Source of the DNA: Theristus sp. LFF4_11 | Taxonomy: Eukaryota > Nematoda > Chromadorea > Monhysterida > Xyalidae | Reading direction: 5' to 3' | DNA: 64,000 nt | NCBI GenBank assembly: GCA_030248135.1 | Contig: JASANC010005298.1 | Span: 62,001 to 126,000, forward strand | Part shown: positions 34,408-46,075 of the stretch, piece by piece | Layout: each line of letters opens with the position of its first letter | Numbering within the stretch: position 1 is the stretch's first letter | The notes under the pieces: generated by a model | Seen by the model: the letters and a program-made list of their open reading frames with translations, nothing else | The model's database searches: none | Told to the model about the DNA's origin: nothing | Translations under genes and position numbers: made by a program

Positions 34408-36706
34408 ATGCCACGAAACGCACAACTGTTGTGTGTTGTTTTATTGCACCATGTGATTTGTGGCCAATCAGCGCCTGACTGGACAGGCACCAACTATCCG
34501 GATCCAATCATCGAGCCCAACCGTTGCGGCGGAACAGCAGCCAGGAGCCAGTTTTATCAAAAAAAAAATAAATTTTCCATTTTTGAATGTTGTACAAGAT
34601 GTGAAAAACTTCAGTCACAAAACGCTGCGAAAGCAGCGTGAAAGCTTTATGCGCTTGACTTAATCTGTCGCCGCCCCCACACGTGGCGAGGGTTTTGGCC
34701 CACCCTGATGGTGAGCCGTCCGTTCCCCGAAACCCACCAGAGTTTGGTATCTTCGGGTTTTCCAAAATCTATCGGTGGGGGAAGCGTGCGTCAAGCACAA
34801 AAAGTAAATTCGCATAAAACTGGCTGCGTCTAGTCATGTGTGTGACCCGGACGAGTTGCTGACCGCGAACGAACGACTGAGACTGGACAAAGCGCTGCGA
34901 GAGTTGCGCTACGCGACGACGAGACACGAGCAGACGGCGTTCTGCGATAAACGCGGCGCCACTGGATTCGTGGCACTAGCGAACGAACTGCTGCTGCCCG
35001 CTGACCGACGGTCGACAGTGTTGGATGTGAGCGAGTTTGCGGACACGTTGCACGCCAGATACGAGCCGGATGAGCGATGCCACAAAGGTATGGTAGGTTT
35101 GTTCGAACGTGTCCGACCGAGATGATGTCACTTGGTCTAAAACGGCCGCATCTGTCATGTACAGGAACTAGATATTCAGGTTGGTTTACATTTTCACGCG
35201 AAAGAATCAGCCAATTACAAAACCATGACAAGCGCATGTTTTAGAGCACATGACGTCATTTCGGTCCTACACGTTTGAGAAAAGTAAAGTTGTTAAGTGT
35301 GCCTGGTGCCAGTTTTTGCTTGCTTGCGTTGTGTCGTGAACAGTGTAGTCCATGTATTTCTGTATCAGATGCACTTTCGTACATGACGCAGCGACTGTTG
35401 TTCCCTGAACACGCCATTATTTGAATTTGGTGAAATGATTGATTGCAGATTGCAAAACAAAAGGTTTATCGCCAAATCAATCGGAAATGTTTATTTGAGC
35501 GTATCTGACCATTTCCACAAGCACATGCACGTCAACGCGTCATCCGCAGGTTTTGTGCTTGCGTACATTGGTGCGAGTGAACAAATGTGGATTGAGATGG
35601 GGCGTGCCATTGAGATCAGCGCAGCAAAGGTCAGTCAGATCGCGGACGAAGTGAACGAGCAGCAGCTGCCACTCTACGAATCGCTCACGGAGGCACTGTA
35701 CAGACTGGAGCACGCCTACAAACGGGCAAACGGCATGCACGTTCAGGACAGACACGAAATCGGTCAGTGCTCCGAAGTCCCAGTCTGAAGACGCCAGGCG
35801 CTTTGTTACTTATCTGTCACACAGTCACATGCGCTGCTGTATATGTGCGAATGTGACAGTCTGTACTGTAAATGTGCAACATTACTGTGTAGTCGTTTAT
35901 ACCTGACGTGTGCGCATACAGCCCGGCATGTCACGTCACGTTACTTAAGGTCCCGTGTTAGTGCATACTGCCGTTCATACCTGACGTACGTTGACGTATG
36001 TCTGCATACGTCAAGTATAAACGGGCCTTAACTGGGCAAGTCGTATTTCATTAAAAAATTGTCCGTTTCATAGAGGGAAAATTGCATTTTCAACAGTAAA
36101 AACAGGACAATTTTTTACGTGTACTTGATTAATGAGTCGTTCTTAGTTGTTTCTCTTTAGAAAATAACCGAAATTTGGCCGTGTTCAAAAATCCCTATTT
36201 ACTGCGTGGCTAAGTCTGCCTGCACCCCTGATTCCTGTCGGCGGGCCTTTCCCCACCCCTCCACCTCCCCAAGACACTTACCAGCTGCTATCTTCCGCGT
36301 GGCGGGCGAGGGCCCGCTCTTCAAAACACCGATGTCTGGACTTACAAGAAAAATTTAGATATCTATATAAAGGCTCGTTTTGTATGTTGCAACATAATGC
36401 AATATTTGTTTTCACAGTGGCGTAACCGGTTATCATTCAATCCCCCTTTTATTTCAGCTAAAAAATGCCTTTTTCATGAGCTGTTTCTGAATAAATGCAG
36501 CACAAAGCTTTTGGAGATGTCAGCGTTTGCAGGCGTTCCAGTTGGAACAACCGGCACTGTTCATTGCAGAGAGCACAGCAGCGAGCGGCATGTCGGTGCT
36601 GCTGACAGTGCTGCTGATTCTCGCGTGTCTCGTTCTGCTGTCCATGTGCACGTTCATCGTGTGCGCGTTGCGCAGAATCATCAAGAAGCCACCTGTCACC
36701 GTGTGA
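34408..36706 (+). CDS. MOLO-1-like TPM-domain membrane protein
   Basis: Four exons in continuous phase: 34408-34550, 34834-35087, 35550-35762, 36501-36706; 271 residues. The start Met opens a signal peptide (AQLLCVVLLHHVICG), followed by WTGTNYPDPIIEPNRCGG. The TPM fold follows with CDPDELLTANERLRLDKAL, FCDKRGATGFVALANELL, GFVLAYIGASEQMWIEMGRA and a helical YESLTEALYRLEHAYKRA. The last exon supplies a transmembrane helix (about residues 222-248, SVLLTVLLILACLVLLSMC) and a short RRIIKK tail. In C. elegans, MOLO-1 has this design and is an auxiliary subunit of levamisole-type acetylcholine receptors. That role here is inferred from family only. The donor of exon 1 (CCA|GTTTTA) is weak but is the only one seen that keeps phase. 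The acceptor of the last exon was chosen for phase. Confidence 0.85.
34665..34795 (-). repeat. Dispersed repeat with CCCCCACCGAT end, copy 1
   Basis: Read on the minus strand, CCCCCACCGAT, AAACCCGAAG, TACC and GACGGCTCACCATC match in order the plus-strand sequence at 38078-38140. It lies in intron 1 of the TPM-domain gene. Confidence 0.55.
35949..36027. mobile_element. Small MITE flanked by TTAA
   Basis: 79 bp between TTAA copies (35945-35948 and 36028-36031), with ends GGTCCCGTGTT and AACGGGCC. The centre is ACGT-rich (GACGTACGTTGACGTATG). TTAA duplications are typical of piggyBac and Kolobok groups. Related ACGT-rich sequences occur at 50785-50825, 57410-57606 and 60305-60360. It lies in intron 3 of the TPM-domain gene. 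Confidence 0.6.
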
Positions 36707-36725
36707 TCACAGTACACGTACAATA

Positions 36726-36879
36726 TAGTCGAACTGTAAATTATGGGCAATCAGCTGATTGGCTGGTGGTCACGTGCAGACATTGCTGTGGGGAGGCGGA
36801 GTTTGGTTAGTGCAGAATGTATGCATCACGATCACCAATCAACCGATCAGTTGATTCCCCATATGTTAGAGTTCGACTG
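36726..36879. mobile_element. Hairpin MITE with TA duplication, copy 2
   Basis: Same family as 9173-9358: TAGTCGAACTGTAAATTATG...CAATCAGCTGATTGGCTGG, and the complement on the right ending GAGTTCGACTG, with TA on both sides. It starts about 20 bp after the stop codon of the TPM-domain gene, so it is probably in its 3' UTR. Confidence 0.85.
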
Positions 36880-36881
36880 TA

Positions 36882-39070
36882 TGTAGTTGAATTCCACTGA
36901 TTGGCAGCTGATCAAGCAATTCAGCGCTGTGATTGACTCCACAAGAAAACCTGCGTGACCAACCAATCTCGACAGCACTGCAGGCAGCCAGCCAATCAGC
37001 GGACATATAAACAACCAAAGAATCGCATTTGTTACACGCACAAAATTTCACCCCCAGATTACTGCAGTGGTTGCACCCATTCACGCTAGAAATTTGACGA
37101 TTGAAGAAGCATCAAAGCCAACGATATGCAAATTCAACATGTCATCTGCAAACTGATGCTTTCAATCAAACATTGTTTTTTTAACTGAACGTCACAAGCA
37201 AGTTCAAAAAGTTACAATCTCACTGGTATTTATTCGAATCGAGAGGTGCATAGTGATCGACGTTTGATGATTAGGGCACAATAAAATGTGATCTCAAATA
37301 TAACGCAAAATTTCAAACACAAAATAAAGAACCTGCTAAACCAACTGAATTTGAATTGTAAGCAAAGTACATAACACGTTTTTTTGGGGGAAAAGGCAGC
37401 TGTGAATAAATAGTGAATCAGAAATTTGAGTTGTGGCGTTACTTGTAATTTCCGAAAAATGTTTTTGGGTGTTATTGCTTCAAAAAAGTAACAGAAAAAC
37501 AGAAAGCACAAACAAAAAAATGCATCTGTCTAATGAAACATGTCAGGAAAAGAAATGCACGAAGCATGACTTGATATTGCGTGCAGTTGACTTCGTGTGA
37601 TGTCATTAAACGTCACTTCCATTTGACATGTTCCACTAAACAGCATTTACCATTGACAATCCAACGATATGATACTGAAAGATGAATGCAAAATTAAAAA
37701 CACATTTTCATGCAGTCGAACTTGCAAAACTGGCTTGTGTGTGCCACCACATAAACAAAGTCAATTTTAACACAGCTGTCACTTTTGAATGCAAACGGTT
37801 TTGAAGTCAAAATTTGAACGCACAACACGGAGTAGAGAGATACGTTTGGCAAATTTGTAAAGCAGAGCACTAATTACAAACAAAAAGGACACAAGAAGTG
37901 ACACAAAAAAGAACTAGCTCGAGAGATGCAACTGATGAGAGCTGTCACACAAATGATGAACATGAAGCTGGATTAAAAAAGAGCAATTCGCTGGATCACA
38001 TGTAACTTGGAAAGAACTGAACGTCATTGAGTAATTTGTTTCACCTTTGCTAAAATTTTATTTTTTTTGAAGCAGTACCCCCCCCCCACCGATTTCGCAA
38101 ACCCGAAGGTACCGGACCGGACGACTCACCATCCTGTGGTCGCTTGATCCCCAAAGGCAGCAAAGCCAAACGTTTTTGTCGAAAACCACTGTGAACTAGA
38201 GGTGGGTGCAGGACAGGGTTTTCGGCTGCGGGACGAGACGAGACAGCGCGGGACAAGGGGTCTGCGCGAGGACGAAAACGGAACAGTCCCGTCCCTAATT
38301 TGCGGGACTGGGAATGACAGTACAGAATGACAGTCGTCTGTTCAAAAATAGAGATGTTGCACAACAATGATGATACATCTGTGGCTTGACGCAACGCTTC
38401 ATCACGTTCATTCAATTTTGCGGTTTCATGGTGGTCCCTAGTCAGCTGGTCCCATACGAATGAGTGTCAGACTGCAGTTCAAACACTGTCAATAAATAAA
38501 ACCAATATCAGGTATGCTATCAAGAAGGCAGGCAAAAACGTTTCCTATCACCATTCAAAACCAAAAAACCCATCATTCATGAAAACAACAATGAAATCGT
38601 AGAACCTGAATAACACCCACATATCCTGCTCTAGCTATGGAATATTTTTCAAAGACACAGCAGCAGTCGTAAGTTCTGACCGATAGCACTGCATTTGAAG
38701 GCATGGTTAGACTAAACAAATTGGCTGCTCTTAAAATAAGTGCCTCTGCAGCAAAAAGTCACACCAGTATATACACCCGTGAAAGCAACGAGGAACAAAA
38801 TAATAGACGACATCACAAATTGATATGCACCAGAAGGAAGTAATACATGTGTTCTGAAAACATCTGACATCATTTCGGTGCGACACGTTCGTATAAATGC
38901 AAGCACATCCACAAAGGTGTCTAAAGACCTCGTCTTCAGACACAGTGCACTCTCAGCACAGCGATGTTTTGCCGCCCGCACAAACGAACACACACACACC
39001 CATGTGGTATTATCGAATGTTTGCGGACGTGTTTGTTTGTGCAAGTGCACTCTGTCTTCAGACGAGGACT
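36882..39070. other. Intergenic with minor repeats
   Basis: No gene recognised. Contains one CCAATCAGC (36991) and the second copy of the CCCCCACCGAT repeat (38078-38140). A GGGAC-rich stretch (38195-38310) ends CCCGTCCCTAATTTGCGGGAC, like a hAT terminus. An inverted repeat at 38928-39068 has CCTCGTCTTCAGACACAGTG and its complement as arms. Confidence 0.45.
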
Positions 39071-40595
39071 TCATCTGTACAGAACTAGCACAACGCCAAA
39101 CGAGAGAAGCATGCCGCCGAACGTCGCGAAGCGCACTGACGCCGGTGCACGATTGCACTCGTCCCTGTCGTCGCAGTAGCACGTGATCACCGGGCCCTGC
39201 AGTCGATCATCTGCGCTTGTCACACATTGGCCACGTTCATTCTCGCCCAATTGTCGCCACCGCCATTCCGGTACACAGCCTTTGCGCACCACGTTCGAGT
39301 CTGCAAATGCACAACAACAACAAAACAATTGCAATTCGCTTTGGTACTGTTTATTATTATTATTATTACCTGTGCCCATTCACCGGATTCACCGGGGAGG
39401 GGGCAAATTAGCTTTGCGGTAACTAAAAAATTAACTAACAATTTGTAATTACAAAAAGACTAAGACTAATGCGAGATAATGCACAAAAGCCTTCAATTGA
39501 TCAAGATCTAACGAATATTGATTTCAAGCCCGTAATCAGCGATGAACGCGAAATTCGCGCTCTGGATACCCATCCGTTGAAGAAACTCAATTCCCAATTG
39601 ACTGAACACCGGTTTGGAAAACGTGGAGAAAAACCACGTTTGCATCTTCTACCGCAACCCTGTGTCCACCTGGACCTGCCTATTATTTTTGAGCAGCTGA
39701 CACCGGTGCATGTCGTCGGTGATTGGCAGGAGCGAGCAGTGCTGCCGTCGTTGCAGTCGATGCAGCGGATGCGATTCGCGTGAGCACCTGTGACATCAGC
39801 AACACAAATCCTTTCCAAACACCCATACGATCTGCTCTGTCGTGAAACGCTTTTGGGCAGTTCTACTACTACCTGGTCCTGTCCTGGGGCCAGTTTTATG
39901 AAAGCTTAATAATCCAATAGTGCTACACCACAGAGCTGCTGAAAGAAATCATAAAACACCCCAACTTCGTTCTGAAACACCCCAACTGATTCACCAATAT
40001 CTGTTCTTCAACGTGACGTGAGGAAACTGAAATGTGTTGTATCACGAATTTATTCAGGCGCTCAACAGTGTAGTACTGTTGGACTCGTATGTTTTATAAA
40101 ACTGGCCCCTGGTGTCCGTCGCACTGACGAGCCAGGGGCACCCCGACCGCAGTGTGCGCCTCTCGTTTACCCGGTGAAATCACAAACAGCAAACTTTCTA
40201 TGTGAAAAAAATCAATCACAAACTGATTGACTTTCTGAGCGAGCAAGTCTGGTGCTTGTCGCACTAATATCCTGACAATCCAGGAAAAATACGGAGTGCG
40301 TCCGTGGGGTGGCGTGTGTGCGTCAGCTGGCAGAATCGAAAATATCTTTTCTTCATCACTTGCCCTTGCCTACTAGCCCACTTATAAAGTTCATCTGACC
40401 AGTAAGACAGAAAATCAGTGGATCAAAATGGATGAACATCAAATTTGTAACAACAAAAAGTTTTTCTTTTTAAGTTGACAATGTTTGTTCAACAGAGAAG
40501 AGAATGTGGCCACAAACAAACTGACCTGTTAATGCAGCCAAACAGCCAGCAATGAAGAGAACAAGCAGCAGACGCCAGCCACAAACAACTGACAT
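39071..40595 (-). CDS. Ly6/uPAR-domain GPI-anchored protein
   Basis: Three exons on the minus strand: 40595-40526, 39787-39659 (or -39680) and 39300-39071; about 142 residues. Exon 1 is a signal peptide (WRLLLVLFIAGCLAALT). Exon 2 opens the three-finger fold: IRCIDCNDG, SCQSPTTCTGVSCSKI. Exon 3 closes it with VRKGCVPEW, CVTSADD and CYCDDRDECN, the last being the Ly6 CN signature. A hydrophobic C-terminus without charged tail (GGMLLSFGVVLVLYR) fits a GPI-anchor signal. Invertebrate relatives include sleepless/quiver and other channel- or receptor-modulating Ly6 proteins; which one this is cannot be told. The exon 2 donor is uncertain: a GT site (39658) and a GC site (39679) both keep phase. 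Confidence 0.85.
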
Positions 40596-40860
40596 TGCGG
40601 TGGTGGTTAGCAGGTTAGTGGTCCGCGCGGCGCGGCGTTGCCCATCCATCAACAAAACGTCAGTCAATCAGTCTGTTTTCTGAAGTATTCAAGAAGCCAC
40701 TGTGGATTATGGAACAGTTGGATGGCATGAAATAAAACGTTTTTTTATAAAAAGAAACCGGGTTTTATCGGTTTTCATGCTAAAAATAAAAAAAAACGGT
40801 TTTTTACCAACAGAAAATTTGAATTTTCAGTCGTCGAACGAAACAAATCTTAGTTTTCAG
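40596..40860. other. Upstream flank of the Ly6 gene
   Basis: AT-rich with nothing recognised. It ends where family B sequence begins. Confidence 0.3.
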
Positions 40861-41030
40861 TGGAGATGTAAGCTTCAAAATTTTTTTTAAGTAAAAAAGA
40901 GCATTTTTTTTTTAATTTTTCGAATTTTTTTTTCGTTTTTTCCAAATGTTTGGCATATTTTTTTGAAAGTTCAACAAAAATTTTCTTCGACTTTACTTTG
41001 TGTGTGACATAGTCTTCAACTCTGCAGGTG

Positions 41031-41513
41031 AATTTTGGGGGGAGGGTGTCCGCCAGACAAAATTTCATGGGGGGGGGGGGGGGGTGTCGGCCAAATTTTC
41101 GAGGGGGGGGGGTACGATGGGGGGGGGGTGCCCTGTTTTTGGGGGGGGTGGCACGGTGCCCCCCCACCCCCGTAATGCATCATTATTAAAACAGGTGCAT
41201 GTGCAGTGGCGGTGGCCCCTGCCCTTTAACACAGGAAAGAAAAAAATGCAAAAACTAAATTGATCATTTTCACCTTATAAAAAAGGCTTGGCTTAGGATT
41301 AGGATTAGGTTTAGGATTAGGAACCTACAACGACTCATTGCAAGCAACCTCTGATCAGAAATCAAAAAAATCACTTTTAAGTATGTATACAAATCCCCCA
41401 CCCCCCCCACCCGACGGTCTCGGGTGCTCTGGGGGGTGTACCCCCCCCCCCCCCCCACCCCGCCCACGGTACGGGGCCGGCCCCCCCCCGGCCCCCCCCC
41501 TAGAACAACTATG
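41031..41513. repeat. G-block composite with apparent 12-bp duplication
   Basis: Begins AATTTTGGGGGG, contains G-block words plus the TTAGGA-bearing repeat (41175-41397), and ends CCCCCCTAGAACAACTATG. ACTCTGCAGGTG occurs once on each side (41019-41030 and 41514-41525), where family B elsewhere has one related copy. The same right end TAGAACAACTATG occurs at 21428 and about 24763. Confidence 0.7.
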
Positions 41514-41597
41514 ACTCTGCAGGTGGTATTCTGGATCGATTTATCGACTTTTTTTAGCCTTGGTGAGACATGATCGACTCGTGTCGTCAGTTCCATC

Positions 41598-42318
41598 TAG
41601 GGTTGTTAAAAAAAACAAAAATCGTCATTTTTGTTTTTTTTTAAATTTTTTTTTTAAAAAAAATTTCAAAAATCAAAGTTGTGCTAAATCAATCAGGGAG
41701 TCCGAAGAACCACATATGATATGCAAGCGCCTCCCGAATGACTCCCATATGACGGAACTTTGCAGATTTTGTTTTGGTGACCTCAATTACCCCTTTTCCA
41801 AACCGTCACCATGCCTCTTCTTGTGTTTTGACCTCCAAAACGTCACTAATTGTCCCCAGCTAAACTAATGCTAAAGTGAAGACAAACATACCGCCTTGAA
41901 ATTCGATCAATTCTTCTGATGGTGTTGCGACGACACGACACGAACGAAGCAGCAAGCAACCAGACAACGTAGCGCTTGCAAACGGAGCAGCGAGCACAAT
42001 CGGACGCTCTGCGAGGCGAATCGTCACCTTATCTGCATCGGAAATGGTAGGCCAAGCTTTGGGACGCTCAAAAACTTCATCGCAGATGTTGTCGTAGCCT
42101 AAAATCAGTCGGTAAAACGGCCCAAAATCGACTGCTAAAGGTTTTACGAGGTATAATCAAAGAAAATTTTTGTTGAACTTTCGAAAAATTTTGCCAAAAT
42201 TGAGGTTTTCAGAGCATATTAGAGGAAAATTTTTCGAATTTAAAAAAAAAATCGGCATTTTTGTTTTTTTTTAATCACTTTTTTTTTTAAAAATTTTCAT
42301 TTTTGTTTAACAACCCTA
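41598..42318. mobile_element. hAT-like MITE family A, intact, nested in B
   Basis: 721 bp, ends TAGGGTTGTTAAA and TTTAACAACCCTA, flanked by GTTCCATC (41590-41597 and 42319-42326). It is in the opposite orientation to the copy at 25155-26617, and its sequence is close to that copy. No coding frame is visible. Confidence 0.93.
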
Positions 42319-42670
42319 GTTCCATCACACCGGTGAGTTGCTTGTTTGTTATTTGAGGGAAATTGAGAGACAAAACACGAGGCACGATGTCGTCGGTGGA
42401 AAAATGGGACCGCCGAAGCCAAATCTGAAATTTTCACCCTCACATGGTAAGTCGGTTGGTTCTCAGACAGTGATATTCGGACTCCCTGAAAAATTCTGAA
42501 CAACTTTGTTTTAAAAAAAATAAAAAAATGAATTCTGAACCCCCCCCCCTTCGAAAATTTGGCCGACACCCCCCCACACCCCCCATGAAATTTTGTCTGG
42601 CGGAGACCCCCCCAAAATTTTCCGTACACCCTAACATTTTTTTCGAAAATCATGATTTTTTGTCTATAAA

Positions 42671-43627
42671 TTGCCGGATAAATTTCGATTCTGTTTTTGC
42701 CACGTTTGATTGGTTCGTTTCTGTTGTAGTGCTTTGTTTCCGTTCGGCTCATTTTCGATTTGTGTTTTTAAAGTGAAGCGCTGTTTTTCAAAAGTCTGTG
42801 TTCGCGTCTGTATCTCCAATTATGAGTCTCATTCATTTTTTGTTTACTGATTTCGTCTTGTTCAGTACCGGTTTTCGATTATGATTTTGCTGGGTATGGT
42901 TATGCATCGTTTTGTTTCGATTGTTGTGCTTTTGCTCAACTTGAGTTGGTTCGTCTTTTTGATGTGTAACTTGGTTTTTCGCGATAAATCCGAATCCATC
43001 CATTGATTTTGATTTTTGAGTTCGTTTTGTTGTGTTCCGTTCAGTTCAGCTTTTTTCTCGTTTGACTAGTTTTTTGGTATGTGACTTTGTGTGCGTCTCT
43101 TCAAAAAAAAGAAAGAAAGAAAGAAAAAAAAAGAAAAAAGGAAAAAAAGATGTGCCAAAAAAACAGAAAAAAGAAAAAAAAACAGAAAAAAAACAGAAAA
43201 AAACAAACATAATAAAATGACGAATGAAGAGACATATCATAAATTTGTTTCCATGGTTTTTTGTTTTTTCATTATAGTGTTGAGCCGTTACAGGTGTCGT
43301 TGCTGTTCTTAATCTTGTGTTTAGGAAAGCCGTTCATTGAAGTTTTTTTTATTGTTTGTTTCGGTTTGTTCAGTTTTCGGTTCTCGTTTTGTGTGTGAAT
43401 AGAGTTTTTGGATAGAGTATGTGGTCTTCAATTGTTTTACAACTATAGCTTGTGTCTTTGTTGGGTAAATACATGGGCAAACCTTGCCCGGTACCAGTGT
43501 CAACTGCATAGTGATATAGTGATTGTTTGTTTCACTTATTTTTGAATAATTTTTGTCATTATCTTACTCACCATGTATTTTGCAGCTGATACTGCGTGTT
43601 CAATAAAAGTTGAAGTTGAAGTTGAAG
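42671..43627 (+). mobile_element. Retroelement-like insert, TTGAAG tail
   Basis: Bounded on both sides by G-block sequence that is continuous in other copies (TTTTTGTCTATAAA on the left, TATAATATAAGC on the right). It ends CAATAAAA followed by about three GTTGAA units. A small hairpin GGGCAAACCTTGCCC lies about 150 bp before the end. There is an A/G-rich tract at 43100-43210. No reverse transcriptase frame is present, so it is a 5'-truncated or SINE-type insert. Confidence 0.65.
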
Positions 43628-44069
43628 TATAATATAAGCTGAATATATGATAACTTGACCATCTCATTGTAATTTCAAAGATTTTGCAGCAAAATTTAGC
43701 GTTTTTCCTTTAAAATTTAAGCGAAAAAATATCATTGGGGGTGGGGGGGTGGACCCCCCACAGAAAATTTTGAAAAAATGCACCCCCCCATGGGACCCCC
43801 ATGGGGGGGTCCCACGTTACCATAGGTTGGACCCCCCTCACTTTTTGGCCGGCACCCCCCCCCCCACGGCACCATACCCCCCCCCTTCGAAATTTTTTTG
43901 GGCCCACGGTACTGCCCTCGGCTCCAGTACACCCCCCCAGAGCACCAGAGACCGTCGGGTGGGGGGGTGCGGGGGCACCGTGCCACCCCCCCCCCTAAAA
44001 CCGGGCACCCCCCCATCGGACCCTCCCCCCCCCCCCTCGAAAATTTGGCCGACACCCCCCCCCCACACA
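43628..44069. repeat. G-block piece, C-rich orientation
   Basis: Continuation of the G-block copy interrupted by the insert at 42671-43627. It carries the conserved words in reverse (CCACGGCACCATACCCCCCC, GGCACCGTGCCACC) and ends at a C-run where the next insert begins. Confidence 0.8.
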
Positions 44070-44910
44070 ATAGACAGGAGAGTCCGCCCAGCCGCCAGCA
44101 CTCTTTGTTTTGTTTTGTTTTGTTTTGAAACATTTCAACTGAATGTCATTGCGTTTTTGTTTTGAATCACATGTGCTCTTTTGTGCGACGTTTCGTGTTG
44201 TTTTCTTTTTTCTTGTATCTGGTGCAAGTGTGTGTCCATGTCACAGCTCTTTTTATCTCGCGTTTTTCTGTGTGCTCTTGTGGCTTTTGTGTTCAGGGCA
44301 TTCTTTTTGTTAACTAGCACTGTTACTTGCTTGCTGTTGCTCATCACTTGTTGTTAGCTGTATTTGGGATTGCACAGGAAAAATAAGAAGAGCCCATGAA
44401 CAAAAAACAAACAAAAAATAACAAAAAAAAGAAAAAAAAAGAAAAAAAACAAGTGAGAGAAAAACTGTGATGAAGAAAAGAAAAGCAACTGTGCCGTGTT
44501 TGTTTTGCTTTCTCTTGCTTAATTTAATCGTGCCTGAATGTCAATCGTGGCCGTTGTGCGCTGTCTGATGTTGTCGGTTCGTGATCGCGCTATTTTATTT
44601 ATTTCTTCTCTCAAGCTCTTGTGTTTGCGCGTTTTTTTTAACATTCATTGTTTCTGACTGTCGACGGTTGGTTTTATTTTGTGGATTTTGTTTCTTTGTG
44701 TGAATACCCGGGCAGTCATCTGCCCATTCGTTTGCATCGACTTTTTGCTTGCTTTCATTCATGCATTCACCAATTTCATCAATAATCTTGTGTTTCTTTA
44801 GGTTTTTTTGTGACATCAATTGTGTTTGTTTTGCATAATGGAAGTTTTGTGAATGTGTTGATGTGAACTGGCCGTGAGGCTTACAAATAAACTTGAACTT
44901 GAACTTGAAC
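44070..44910 (+). mobile_element. Retroelement-like insert, TTGAAC tail
   Basis: Interrupts a G-block between CGACACCCCCC and CCCCCCATGAAATTTTG, which are adjacent at 24850. It ends AATAAACTTGAACTTGAAC. The hairpin-like GGGCAGTCATCTGCCC lies about 200 bp before the end, as in the TTGAAG insert, so the two are probably related families. There is no coding frame. Confidence 0.65.
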
Positions 44911-45852
44911 CCCCCATGAAATTTTGTCTGGCGGAGACCCCCCCCCCAAAATTTTCTGCACACCCTAAATTTTTTTTCGAAAATCATGATTTTTTGTCTA
45001 TAAAGTCTATAATATAAGCTGAATATATGATAACTTGACCATCTTCATTGTAATTTCAAAGATTTTGCAGCTAAATTTAGCGTTTTTCCTTTAAAATTTA
45101 AGCGAAAAAATTTCATGGGGGGGGTGGGGGGGTGGACCCCCCACAGAAAATTTTGAAAAAATGCAAAATGCACCCCCCATGGGACCCCCCCTGGGAGGGG
45201 TTTCCCTACGTTTTAGAGGGGGACCCCCCCTCTCTTTTTGGTCGGCACCAGTACCGAAGGCAGCAAATTTTCCGAGGGGGGGGGGGGGTGTCGCACTGGG
45301 GGCAGAAAAATTTCGTGAGGGGGGTGCACGGGATCGCACGGGTCACTACCAAATTTGTGCCTTAGAAAAACACAGAAATTCTTGTAAAATACAAAATATT
45401 TTGTGCAAACAAGCTGCTTGTTTGGTCAGAAACAACAAAATCTATGAAGGACAGACACTAAATTTTGCAAGAAAAATTGCAAATAATTACGAATGTCAAG
45501 TTATCAAATATTTAGCTTATATTGTAGACTTTAAAGACAAAAAATCGATGATTTTTGAGCAAAAATTCATGATTTTTGGGGTGGTGTCGAGAAAATTTTT
45601 GGGGGGTATCACTGTTACTGCCCGTGCAGGTCCATCGGCTGAGGGGGGGGGGGGGGGGCCTGGGGGGGGGTGTCCAGCAAATTTCGAGGGGGGGGGGTGT
45701 GGATGGTCCAGTGTCAGGTTTTGGGGGGTGGGTGTCGCGTGTCCCCCCCCACCCCCCCACGCGGCGGTCTGGGGTGCTCTGGGGGGGGGTGTACCCCCCC
45801 CACACCCCCCCTCGTCTTCGGTACGGCACCCCCCCCCCCACGGCACCATACC
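44911..45852. repeat. G-block pieces, both orientations
   Basis: C-rich orientation to about 45170, then rearranged G-rich sequence. A non-G interval (45345-45540) resembles the AT-rich core of the family, and a G-rich arm at 45585-45852 ends CGGCACCATACC. Together they form another foldback-like copy, less regular than 23700-25154. Confidence 0.7.
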
Positions 45853-46043
45853 TAGAGATGTAAGGGTCAAAAAAAATTTTTTTTTTAGATTTAAAAAAAA
45901 GTAAAAAAATGAGCTTTTTTTTATTTTTTTATTAAAAATTTTTGAAATTTTTTTTAAACTTGGAAAAAAAGAAGAGCAAAAAAAAAAATACAAATCTGAA
46001 AATTTTTGTTTTTCGAAGACATAAAATGAGTCAATTTTTGACC

Positions 46044-46075
<32 letters not shown>

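Larger units (their letters stand above)
40863..42515. mobile_element. Family B MITE interrupted twice
   Basis: Pieces 40863-41030, 41514-41597 and 42319-42515 align in order with the intact family B copy at 25532-26276. The first gap holds a 483-bp G-block composite. The second holds an intact family A element. The left terminus is degraded (GGAGATGTAAG) and the right terminus is missing, with sequence passing into another G-block at 42540. Confidence 0.8.

Noticed and set aside
36847..37084. Possible signal peptide on the minus strand (NAILWLFICPLIGWLPAV) for the ZP-N gene
   Set aside because: It is more than 24 kb from the first ZP-N exon, with DYNLT2B and two plus-strand genes between. 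Its hydrophobic stretch partly comes from the CCAATCAGC motif.
43046..43240. Phe-rich and Lys-rich frames
   Set aside because: Products of the A/G-rich tract within the retroelement-like insert.
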